Below are positions 49,886-57,032 of a stretch of 64,000 bases of DNA, piece by piece. The notes beneath the pieces were generated by a model, which saw only the letters and a list, made by a program, of their open reading frames with translations, made no database searches and was not told the origin of the DNA. The DNA comes from CAMLIZ01 sp966212505 (GTDB lineage: Bacteria; Pseudomonadota; Gammaproteobacteria; Burkholderiales; Burkholderiaceae_C). The stretch is taken from the NCBI GenBank assembly GCA_966212505.1, contig CBIHRS010000008.1, positions 110,017-174,016 of the forward strand, in the 5' to 3' direction. The position numbers and the translations under genes were made by a program. The stretch's first letter is position 1. Each line of letters opens with the position of its first letter.

Positions 49886-49915
49886 ATGGTAGAAACGGGC
49901 GATGGACAACAACAC
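49886..49915 (-). promoter_or_regulatory. Possible promoter for the His leader transcript
   Basis: Minus-strand TACCAT (49891-49886) could be a -10 box, with GTGTTG (49915-49910, 18-nt spacer) or TTGTTG (49912-49907, 15-nt spacer) as -35. It overlaps the start of the divergent methyltransferase gene. Both matches are weak. Confidence 0.3.
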
Positions 49916-50657
49916 CTCGTTCTACGACGGGCTCGCACCGTACTACCACCTGATCTATGGCGACTGGGCGCGCGCGATCGACGAGCAGGGCGCGGCCCTG
50001 TCGGCGCTGCTCGCGCAGCATGGCGTGCAGCCGGGCGATCCGGTGCTGGATGCGGCCTGCGGCATCGGCACGCAGGCGCTGGGCCTGCTGCTGCATGGGC
50101 ATCGCGTCGCGGCGTCGGATCTCTCGCCGGGCGCGGTCGAGCGGCTGAAGGCCGAGGCGGCGCAGCGCGGCTTCGCGGTATCGGCGCAGGTGGATGACCT
50201 GCGCATGCTGGCCCAAGCGTCCTCGGGCTCGATGGCGGCGGTGATCGCCTGCGACAACAGCATTCCGCACCTGCTGTCGGACGATGAACTGCTGCAGTGC
50301 TTCCGCAGCTGCCTGCGCGTGCTGCGGCCGCAGGGCGTGGCGGTGTTCTCGGTGCGCGACTATGCAGCGATCGAACGCAAGAACCCCGATGTGCGGCCCT
50401 ACGGCCTGCGCTACGAGGGCGACCATCGCTTCCTGGCCGTGCAGGCCTGGGAATGGGATGGCGACCAGTACGTGGTGCGCATGTACCTCACCTCCGAAGC
50501 GCCGGACGGCCGCTGCGAGACCCGGGTGCTGACCAGCCGCTACTACGCGGTGACGGTGGACCGCCTGCTCGCGTTGATGCGCGAGGCCGGCTTCGTGCAG
50601 GTGGCGCGCCGCGACGATGTGCTGTTCCAGCCGGTGCTGGTGGGGCAGGCGCCATGA
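49902..50657 (+). CDS. Class I SAM-dependent methyltransferase
   Basis: A 251-residue Rossmann methyltransferase. The opening NTSFYDGLAPYYHLIYGDW is typical of small-molecule methyltransferases. Motif I is VLDAACGIGTQALGLLLHGH, motif II VAASDLSPGAVERL, and the post-I acidic region AVIACDNSIPHLLSDDELL. Methyl acceptor is unknown. It is divergent from the His-leader/HisRS-like/hisC unit with only about 45 nt between starts, which invites the idea of a histidine-related substrate; that is speculation. Its stop overlaps the next ATG (ATGA), coupling it to the phospholipase-D-like gene. Confidence 0.88.
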   Translation: MDNNTSFYDGLAPYYHLIYGDWARAIDEQGAALSALLAQHGVQPGDPVLDAACGIGTQALGLLLHGHRVAASDLSPGAVERLKAEAAQRGFAVSAQVDDLRMLAQASSGSMAAVIACDNSIPHLLSDDELLQCFRSCLRVLRPQGVAVFSVRDYAAIERKNPDVRPYGLRYEGDHRFLAVQAWEWDGDQYVVRMYLTSEAPDGRCETRVLTSRYYAVTVDRLLALMREAGFVQVARRDDVLFQPVLVGQAP

Positions 50658-52231
50658 GCGTGAGGGTGTGTTCCCGCATCGCGCGCGTGGCGCTCGCGCT
50701 GTGCATCGCATGGCTTGCCGGCTGCGCGGTGCTGCCCGAGCGCGGCCCGCTGCCCGAGCAGCATGCGATCGCCGATGGCGCATCGACCACGCTGGGCCGC
50801 ATTGCCGCGGCATCGCTGCCGGCTGATTCGCCGAAGCTCTCGGGTTTCAGGCTGCTGCCCGAGGCCGAGACGGCGTTCAACGCCCGCGTGGCGCTGGCGC
50901 GGCGCGCCGAGAAGTCGCTCGACGTGCAGTACTACCTGCTGGCCGGCGACGAGATCGGCCGGCTCTTCCTGCGCGAGCTGCGCGATGCAGCGGCGCGCGG
51001 TGTGCGCGTGAGGCTGCTGGTCGATGACCTCTACACCGGCAACACCGATGCGCTGCTGGTCGGGCTGGCGGCCCAGCCCAACGTCGAGGTGCGGCTGTTC
51101 AACCCGCTGCCGGTGCGCGGCGGCTCGCTCGCGGGGCGGGTGCTGGGCTCGCTGCACGAGTTCGGTCGTGTGAACCACCGCATGCACAACAAGCTGTTCG
51201 TGGTCGACGACAGCATCGCGGTCTCAGGCGGGCGCAACATCGCCAACGAATACTTCATGCGCGATCCCGAGGCCAACTTCATCGACGTGGATGTGATGTT
51301 GGCCGGCCCGGTGGTGCACCGCCTGTCGGCGGTGTTCGACACCTACTGGAACAGCAGCCACGTCTATCCGGTGGCGCGGGTCGCGGCGCCGCCGGTGGAT
51401 GCAGAAGCAGCGCGGCGGCGCTTCGACGAGCTGGTGAACGCGGCCGTGATGCCGGTCGTCGAGCGCCCGCGCGACGTGCTGGGACAGACGCCGGTGGCCG
51501 AGCAGCTCGACAGCGGATGGCTGACTCATGCACTGGCCGAGGCGCAGGTGTTTGCCGATTCACCCGACAAGGTGGCCGGCGTTGACCGCACGCAGAGCAC
51601 GGTGAGCTCGCAGACGCTGGCGCTGTTCGGCACCGCGCGCCAGCGCGTCGACATCACCTCGCCGTATTTCATCCCCGGCCCGCGCGGCATGAAGATGATC
51701 GAGGCGGTGGGCGCCACGCAGGAGAACGGCCGCATCACGCTGGTGACCAATGCGCTGGCCGCCACCGACGAGCCGCTGGTGCATGCGCGCTATGCGCAAT
51801 ACCGGCGGCAGCTGCTGAAGGCGGGCGTGCGCATCTATGAGCTCAGCCCCACGTTGAGCCGTCGCACGCCGCGGCTCGGGCAGTTCGGCCCTTCGTTCGG
51901 CCGGCTGCATGCCAAGGTGTCGGTGATCGACCGGCGCTGGGTGTTCGTCGGGTCGATGAACCTCGATGCGCGCTCGGCACGGGTGAACACCGAGGTGGGC
52001 GTGGCGATCGACAGCCCCGAGCTGGCGCGCCAGCTCTCGGGCCTGTTCCAGGGGGCGCTGTCGAAGGGCGCTTATCGGCTGCGGCTGGCGCCCGACGGCG
52101 AACGCATCGAGTGGATCGAGACGGCCGAAGACGGCCGCGAGATCGTGCACACCGAGGAGCCCGACGACCACTGGCTTCGCCGCATGAAGCTGTGGCTGAT
52201 GGGGCTGTTCGTGTCCGACGATCTGCTGTGA
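50654..52231 (+). CDS. Phospholipase D-family lipoprotein (cardiolipin synthase ClsC-like)
   Basis: A 525-residue protein with a lipoprotein signal (CIAWLAGCAVLPERG). Two HKD catalytic motifs are present: MHNKLFVVDDSIAVSGGRNI and LHAKVSVIDRRWVFVGSMNL. Other PLDc hallmarks are KSLDVQYYLLAGDEIGRLF and VDITSPYFIPGPRGMKMIEA. Architecture matches the YmdC/ClsC branch, which transfers phosphatidyl groups to make cardiolipin; a plain phosphodiesterase role is possible. It is translationally coupled to the upstream methyltransferase and convergent with the TPR gene, with 5 nt between stops. Confidence 0.92.
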   Translation: MSVRVCSRIARVALALCIAWLAGCAVLPERGPLPEQHAIADGASTTLGRIAAASLPADSPKLSGFRLLPEAETAFNARVALARRAEKSLDVQYYLLAGDEIGRLFLRELRDAAARGVRVRLLVDDLYTGNTDALLVGLAAQPNVEVRLFNPLPVRGGSLAGRVLGSLHEFGRVNHRMHNKLFVVDDSIAVSGGRNIANEYFMRDPEANFIDVDVMLAGPVVHRLSAVFDTYWNSSHVYPVARVAAPPVDAEAARRRFDELVNAAVMPVVERPRDVLGQTPVAEQLDSGWLTHALAEAQVFADSPDKVAGVDRTQSTVSSQTLALFGTARQRVDITSPYFIPGPRGMKMIEAVGATQENGRITLVTNALAATDEPLVHARYAQYRRQLLKAGVRIYELSPTLSRRTPRLGQFGPSFGRLHAKVSVIDRRWVFVGSMNLDARSARVNTEVGVAIDSPELARQLSGLFQGALSKGAYRLRLAPDGERIEWIETAEDGREIVHTEEPDDHWLRRMKLWLMGLFVSDDLL

Positions 52232-52236
52232 ACTGA

Positions 52237-53502
52237 CTACTGTGCCGAGGCGGCCATCACCGGCGCCTGCGCGAAGGTGGCCCACAGGCGGGCGAGGTCG
52301 GCGGTGCCGTCCTTGCCCTGCACCGATTGGAAGGTCTTCACGGCCGCATCCTTCTGGCCGGCCATCCATTGCGCGACGCCCAGGTGCAGGCGTGCATCGT
52401 CGGGGCGCTTGACGCCGCCCTTGGCCAGGCCCTGCTCGATCAGTGCGGCGCCCTTGTCGGCCTGGCCGGCGGTGGCCATCGCATAGCCGAGGTTGACCAT
52501 CGCGTTGGCGTCCTTGGTGCCGGCGCCGCCCTGGGCCAGCGTGGGCGCGTCGGCCGCGGCGGCCTTCTTCGCCTTGTCGCGCAGCTGCTGCTGGCGCTGC
52601 GCATCGGCGCCCTTGCCGAACAGGCCGCGCGCATAGGCGTCGTCGATCACCTTGCTGGCCTCGGCGGGGTAGCCGGCGGTCAGCGCGATCTGCGCCATCT
52701 CCTCGAACTCGCCGGCCTTCTTCATCGTGCCGGTGGCCAGGCGCAGGCGGTAGACGTCGAGGCGCAGGTGGTCGGAGAAGCCGGGCTGCGACTGCACGCG
52801 CAGGATCAGGTCGCTCCACAGCTCGGGCTTGGGATAGCGCGCCACCAGGCGCTCCAGCGTCTTCGCGTAGCCGGCGTCGTCGCCGGTCTTGCCCTGGGCG
52901 CTGGCCAGCATGCGCAGCAGCTGCTCGGGGTTGGCGCGGCCGGCGGCCTCGTTGGCCTGCACGGTGGCCGAGAGTTCCTTGGCCGCGGCGGCATAGTCGC
53001 CCGACAGGTACAGCGCGTTGGTGAGCAGCGTGCGCACCTGCTCTTCGGTGCCGCCTTCCTTGAAATAGCGCTGCGCGGCGGCGATGGACTTGGGGTAATC
53101 CTTGAGCTGGTAGTTCAGGTCGGCCAGCGCGCTCAGCGTGCGCCGCAGCTCGTCGCCGGAGAGGCGACCGCTGTCGACGGCGGCCTGCACCGACTTGGCC
53201 GCCAGCGGGATGTCGCCGGCGCCGAAGGCGACCGCGCCGCGGGTGCGGTCGACCGAGAAGCTCTCGTAGGGCGTCAGGTTGCCCACGGCCTCGGCCTCGC
53301 GCACCTTGGCCATGGCCTCGGGGTACTTGCCGGCCTGCACCAGCGCCTGCGCGGCGTTGAGCGCGTTGGCCACCGCAGGCCGGGCCGCCTCGGCCGGGGC
53401 CGATGCCGCCGGCTGCGCGGCCTGCTGAGCTTGTATGGACAAGCTGGCCACGGCCAGCGCCACTGCCGCGGCCGTGCGCGACACCCATGCGAGATTCGTC
53501 AT
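52237..53502 (-). CDS. Periplasmic TPR-repeat protein of the TonB operon
   Basis: A 421-residue protein with a signal peptide (AVALAVASLSIQAQQ). Repeating helical pairs run through the chain, for example NALNAAQALVQAGKYPEAMA, LADLNYQLKDYPKSIAAAQR, LTNALYLSGDYAAAAKELS and LGYAMATAGQADKGAALIEQ. It is the last gene of the minus-strand GntR-TonB-ExbB-ExbD-ExbD unit. TPR proteins in this place are common beside Caulobacter/Xanthomonas-type receptors and probably organise the periplasmic side of the uptake machine. No enzymatic motif. Confidence 0.83.
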   Translation of the reverse strand: MTNLAWVSRTAAAVALAVASLSIQAQQAAQPAASAPAEAARPAVANALNAAQALVQAGKYPEAMAKVREAEAVGNLTPYESFSVDRTRGAVAFGAGDIPLAAKSVQAAVDSGRLSGDELRRTLSALADLNYQLKDYPKSIAAAQRYFKEGGTEEQVRTLLTNALYLSGDYAAAAKELSATVQANEAAGRANPEQLLRMLASAQGKTGDDAGYAKTLERLVARYPKPELWSDLILRVQSQPGFSDHLRLDVYRLRLATGTMKKAGEFEEMAQIALTAGYPAEASKVIDDAYARGLFGKGADAQRQQQLRDKAKKAAAADAPTLAQGGAGTKDANAMVNLGYAMATAGQADKGAALIEQGLAKGGVKRPDDARLHLGVAQWMAGQKDAAVKTFQSVQGKDGTADLARLWATFAQAPVMAASAQ

Positions 53503-53506
53503 GTGA

Positions 53507-53929
53507 TTACTGGAGAAACTGCTCGTTACCGACCAAGCCGATCTTGGTGACGCCCAGGCGTTGGGCCGAAGCCATCACCGCGGCCACGTGTTTGTAGGTC
53601 ACGAGTTTATTGGGTCGCAGATGCACCTCCGGCTGGTCGGGTATGGCGGCCACCGCGGCCAGCTTGGCCTCCAGCGTCGAGCGGTCCTTCACGACCTCGC
53701 CGTTCCAGCCGATGGTGCCGTCGAAGTCGACATCGATGCGGATGATCTCCGGCGGCTTCGGTGGCGGGGCGCTGGGCCCCACCGGCATGTTCATCTTCAC
53801 CGCATGGGTCTGGATCGGGATCGTGATGATCAGCATGATCAACAGCACCAGCATCACGTCGATCAGCGGCGTGGTGTTGATGTCGACCATCACGCCGTCT
53901 TCGCTGGCCGAGCCTACGTTCATTGCCAT
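53507..53929 (-). CDS. exbD: ExbD/TolR-family protein (second copy)
   Basis: A 140-residue protein with one N-terminal transmembrane helix, VDINTTPLIDVMLVLLIMLI, which contains the essential membrane aspartate after TPLI. The C-terminal domain (HLRPNKLVTYKHVAAVMASA, then GLVGNEQF) is periplasmic. It works with ExbB as the proton-driven motor for TonB. Two ExbD copies in tandem, as here, are frequent in Xanthomonas-like TonB operons. Confidence 0.93.
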   Translation of the reverse strand: MAMNVGSASEDGVMVDINTTPLIDVMLVLLIMLIITIPIQTHAVKMNMPVGPSAPPPKPPEIIRIDVDFDGTIGWNGEVVKDRSTLEAKLAAVAAIPDQPEVHLRPNKLVTYKHVAAVMASAQRLGVTKIGLVGNEQFLQ

Positions 53930-53938
53930 CGTGTCACC

Positions 53939-54367
53939 TCATTGGTTCGGTGGCGGCTCGGTGATGAAGCCCACCTTCATGATGCCGGCGCGCTGGCAGG
54001 CCACCACGAGGCGGCCCACCGATTCGTAGCGCGTGTCCTCGTCGCCGCGGATGTGCACCTCGGGCTGCGGCTCCTTCACCGATTCCTTCTTCAGCTGCTC
54101 CACCAGCGTCTCGGCATCGGGGATGTGGCGCGTGCCCCAGTAGATGTCGCCGTCCTTCGTGACCGCGAGCAGGATGTTCTCCGGCTTGGTCTGCGTGGGC
54201 ACGTTGCGCTCCTTGGGCAGCTTCAGCTCCACCGATTGCGTCACCACCGGGATGGTGATCAGGAAGATGATCAGCAGCACCAGCATCACGTCCACGAGCG
54301 GCGTGGTGTTGATGCTGGAGTTGACCTCGTCTTCATCGCCGGCTGCGGCGCCTACCGACATGGCCAT
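53939..54367 (-). CDS. exbD: ExbD/TolR-family protein (first copy)
   Basis: A 142-residue protein. The transmembrane segment SSINTTPLVDVMLVLLIIFL carries the membrane Asp. The periplasmic part includes ILLAVTKDGDIYWGTRHIPD and VHIRGDEDTRYESVGRLVVA. It is clearly a paralog of the next ExbD and not a recent copy. It starts 2 nt after the ExbB stop, in one operon. Confidence 0.93.
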   Translation of the reverse strand: MAMSVGAAAGDEDEVNSSINTTPLVDVMLVLLIIFLITIPVVTQSVELKLPKERNVPTQTKPENILLAVTKDGDIYWGTRHIPDAETLVEQLKKESVKEPQPEVHIRGDEDTRYESVGRLVVACQRAGIMKVGFITEPPPNQ

Positions 54368-54369
54368 GA

Positions 54370-55155
54370 TCAGGCCGCCTTGCGTGCGGCGGCGGGCACG
54401 ACCTTGGTGTTGCCGGCCAGCAGCACGTTGTGCAGGTCGCCCGAGAAGGCGCGCACGCGCTCCATCGCGGCCTTGTTGCGGCGGATCAGCCAGTTGTAGC
54501 CCATCACCGCGGGCACCGCGACGAACAGGCCGAAGGCGGTCATGATCAGCGACTCGCCCACCGGGCCGGCTACCTTGTCGATCGAGGCCTGGCCCGCGAT
54601 GCCGATGGCGGTGAGCGCGTTGTAGATGCCCCAGACGGTGCCGAACAGGCCGACGAACGGTGCGGTGGAACCCACCGTGGCCAGGAAGGCCAGGCCGTCC
54701 TGCAGGCGGCTCTGCACGTTTTCAACCGCGCGCTGGATGCTCATGCCCACCCAGGTGTTCAGGTCGATCTGCTCGACCAGCGTGCCTTCGTGGTGCTCGG
54801 CGCTCTTGACGCCCTGCTCGGCGATGAAGCGGAAGGCGCTGCCTTCGTCGAGCTTGCCGGCGCCGGCCTTCACCGAGCCGGCGGCCCAGAAGTCCTTGCC
54901 GGCGGCTTCGGCGCTCTTCATCAGCTTGCGCTGCTCGAACAGCTTCGTGAAGATGATGTACCAGCTGCCCAGGCTCATGATCACCATGATCACCAGCGTG
55001 CCGCGGGCGACGAAGTCGCCGCCTTGCCACAGCGCTTCGAGGCCATAGGGATTGGCCACCGATTCCTTCGTGGTGGTGGCCGCGGCGGCGGCCAGCGAGG
55101 CCAGGGTGGCGGCCGCGAACAGCGCGGTGCGAGCGAGCTTCTTCAGGGACTTCAT
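54370..55155 (-). CDS. exbB: ExbB/TolQ/MotA-family proton channel protein
   Basis: A 261-residue protein; ATG 55155 follows GGAGAAACC. It has an N-terminal signal-like hydrophobic stretch (KLARTALFAAATLASLAAAA), then the first true helix TLVIMVIMSLGSWYIIFTKL. The MotA/TolQ/ExbB signature follows: FLATVGSTAPFVGLFGTVWG then GPVGESLIMTAFGLFVAVPA. It forms the pentameric channel that energises TonB through ExbD. The long N-terminal extension is usual in the ExbB branch. Confidence 0.94.
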   Translation of the reverse strand: MKSLKKLARTALFAAATLASLAAAAATTTKESVANPYGLEALWQGGDFVARGTLVIMVIMSLGSWYIIFTKLFEQRKLMKSAEAAGKDFWAAGSVKAGAGKLDEGSAFRFIAEQGVKSAEHHEGTLVEQIDLNTWVGMSIQRAVENVQSRLQDGLAFLATVGSTAPFVGLFGTVWGIYNALTAIGIAGQASIDKVAGPVGESLIMTAFGLFVAVPAVMGYNWLIRRNKAAMERVRAFSGDLHNVLLAGNTKVVPAAARKAA

Positions 55156-55178
55156 GGTTTCTCCAGGCAAAGGCGGGG

Positions 55179-55242
55179 CTAGGGCCTCGTGGGCCGAGGC
55201 CAGTGGACGATGAAAAAAGGAAACGCGAGCGTGAGGCCCTAG
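55179..55242. repeat. Intercistronic inverted repeat between tonB and exbB
   Basis: CTAGGGCCTC (55179-55188) and GAGGCCCTAG (55233-55242) are perfect 10-bp inverted arms about 44 nt apart; the right arm contains the tonB stop codon. A competing short hairpin, GCCTCG-TGGGC-CGAGGC, lies at 55184-55200. No gene is in the 83-nt gap. It could set relative expression of tonB and exbB by RNA folding or be a remnant of a small repeat element. Confidence 0.5.
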
Positions 55243-55943
55243 TCAAGTTTCCAGACGTAGTCGACGACCGCGAACCCGCCGGTGGCGTTTCCGTTCTCGT
55301 CGGTGCCGGGTTTGAAGCGGCATTTGCTCAGGGCATCGACCGCGGTGCGGTCGAGCAGCCTGTGTTCCCGGCTGGCGCCGGACGGGTGCTCGATGTCGGC
55401 CCTGCTCACATGGCCCTGTGCATCCACGGTGAAGCGGATCTTCGTGAGGCCGGTGGCTTCGGCGCGCTGTGCTGACGGCGGATAGACCGGCTGCTCGCAG
55501 CTCTTGACGTCGATCTGGGCCGGCCGCGCCGCGGGTCGCGGTGCAGGCGGTGCATCCGCCTGCGGCGGCGGTGCGAGCGTGACCACGGTGGGCGGCGGCG
55601 CCACCTGCGTGGTGGTGATGCTGGGCTGCTGCTGCGGCGGCGGATTGACCACCACCTCGGGCGGCGGCACGAACGACGGTGGCGGCGGCGCCATCTTGGG
55701 CGGCGGCGGCAGGTTCTCGGGCGGGGGCGGAGGCGGCGGCTTCACCTCTTCGATGATCCTGGTCTCCATCGGCTGCTTGACGACGTCGACCACCTTGCGC
55801 GCCAGGCCGCTCACCAGCGCATAGCCCAGCAGCAGGTGCAGGCCCACGACGATGATCAGGCCGACCGGATGCTTGCTCACCCGGCGCTGTTGCTCGGCAT
55901 AGCTCAGGGCGCCGTGGCCCGGCGCGGAAGGGATCAGGTTCAT
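55239..55943 (-). CDS. tonB: TonB energy-transducing protein
   Basis: A 234-residue protein with a short cytosolic start, one transmembrane helix (VGLIIVVGLHLLLGYALVSG) and a long proline-rich spacer (EEVKPPPPPPPENLPPPPKM and on). The C-terminal TonB domain includes PVYPPSAQRAEATGLTKIRF, with the TonB-like YP motif, and CRFKPGTDENGNATGGF near the end. It carries proton-motive energy to outer-membrane receptors, most obviously the divergent receptor at 57033. Its ATG overlaps the GntR stop by four bases. Confidence 0.94.
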   Translation of the reverse strand: MNLIPSAPGHGALSYAEQQRRVSKHPVGLIIVVGLHLLLGYALVSGLARKVVDVVKQPMETRIIEEVKPPPPPPPENLPPPPKMAPPPPSFVPPPEVVVNPPPQQQPSITTTQVAPPPTVVTLAPPPQADAPPAPRPAARPAQIDVKSCEQPVYPPSAQRAEATGLTKIRFTVDAQGHVSRADIEHPSGASREHRLLDRTAVDALSKCRFKPGTDENGNATGGFAVVDYVWKLD

Positions 55944-56683
55944 ACGGAGGCGTTGAGTTCTGCGACGAAGTCGTAGGTATCGCCGCGGTAGATGGATTGC
56001 GACAGCTCGACCGCCCGGCCGTCGCGCAGGTAGCCCAGCCGCTCGACCAGCAGCCCGGCATCGCCGGGCTGGGCTTCGAGCAGCTTGGCCTGTTCTTCAT
56101 CGAGCAGCAGCGCGCGCAGGCGCTGCAGCGCGCGCACCGGGCGGTTGCCGGCGCGCTCGAGGGCTTCGTACAGCGAGTTGCTCACCGCCTCGATCGACGG
56201 CAGCGCCGAGGCCACCACCGTGCAGTACTCGAGCGACATCGGTTCGTCGTCGGCGAAGCGCAGCCGGTGGAAGCGGTAGACCTGCGTGCCCGGGCTCAAC
56301 GCGAGCTTCATCGCCTCTTCGGGCGTGACCGTGCCTTCGGAGCGCTTGAGCCATTCGCTGCGCGGGGTGCGGCCGCGGGCGCGCATGTCTTCGGAGAACG
56401 AGGTGAGCTTGGCGAAGTTCTTGTCGATGCGCGTGCCGACGAAGTTGCCCGAGCCCTGGCGGCTGACCAGCAGGCCCTCTTCGATCAGGCCCTCGATCGC
56501 CTTGCGCACCGTGATGCGCGACACGCCGAGGTCGGCCGCGAGCTGGCGCTCGGAGGGCAGCGCGTCTTCCGGGCCCAGCACCTGCTTCTCGATGGCCTCG
56601 CGCAGCGCGCGCTGCAGCTGCTGATACAGCGGCAGGCTGCTGTTCGGGTCCAGCGTTCCGAGGATGTCGAGCAGGGATGTCAT
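55940..56683 (-). CDS. GntR/UTRA-family regulator (second amino-sugar-type paralog)
   Basis: A 247-residue regulator. The winged helix is LYQQLQRALREAIEKQVLGP then LPSERQLAADLGVSRITVRK and GLLVSRQGSGNFVG. The UTRA domain follows (FAKLTSFSEDMRARGRTPRS, ADDEPMSLEYCTVVASALPS, SIYRGDTYDFVAEL). It is the same branch as the nag-operon regulator at 25965. As first gene of the TonB operon, divergent from a TonB-dependent receptor and facing ACTGGTATCATT-like sites, it should sense an amino-sugar metabolite and control sugar uptake. Confidence 0.9.
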   Translation of the reverse strand: MTSLLDILGTLDPNSSLPLYQQLQRALREAIEKQVLGPEDALPSERQLAADLGVSRITVRKAIEGLIEEGLLVSRQGSGNFVGTRIDKNFAKLTSFSEDMRARGRTPRSEWLKRSEGTVTPEEAMKLALSPGTQVYRFHRLRFADDEPMSLEYCTVVASALPSIEAVSNSLYEALERAGNRPVRALQRLRALLLDEEQAKLLEAQPGDAGLLVERLGYLRDGRAVELSQSIYRGDTYDFVAELNASV

Positions 56684-57032
56684 GCAGTGGCCTTTTCTCT
56701 TGTCGTGCAGTTAGGGACTTCCCTCTAGTGTCCCAGCAAACGCGCAAATGATACCAGTAACGTACCAGATCGTGTACCACTCCGGCGCGCGATTGTTACC
56801 CCAACGTTGCGAAGGTATCCAAGCCTCTTTCGAGGGAAATCCCGATGTGTGTCGCGCCGCCGTAACAAATTTTGTTGCAGATTGGTAGCATGCTGGCTCT
56901 GACTGGTAGTATAGTGGTACTCACAATAGAGCTGAGGGGTTTCATCGAGAGGGGTCGCGCCGCGGCGCGCATCCCGGGTCGCAACAGGGCCGTGTCTGTC
57001 TTGCAGAGGCCAACTTTGTCGAAGAGGAGCAC
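56684..57032. promoter_or_regulatory. Divergent control region between the GntR/TonB operon and the TonB-dependent receptor
   Basis: A 349-nt gene-free region, AT-richer than its surroundings. It holds AATGATACCAGT (56747-56758, the reverse complement of ACTGGTATCATT), further TACCA half-sites at 56763-56767 and 56774-56778, and ACTGGTAGTATAGTGGTAC at 56902-56920 preceded by TTGGTAGCATGCTGG. These repeat the operator sequences at 24914-25055. It should carry promoters in both directions. I could not define -35/-10 pairs with confidence. Confidence 0.62.
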
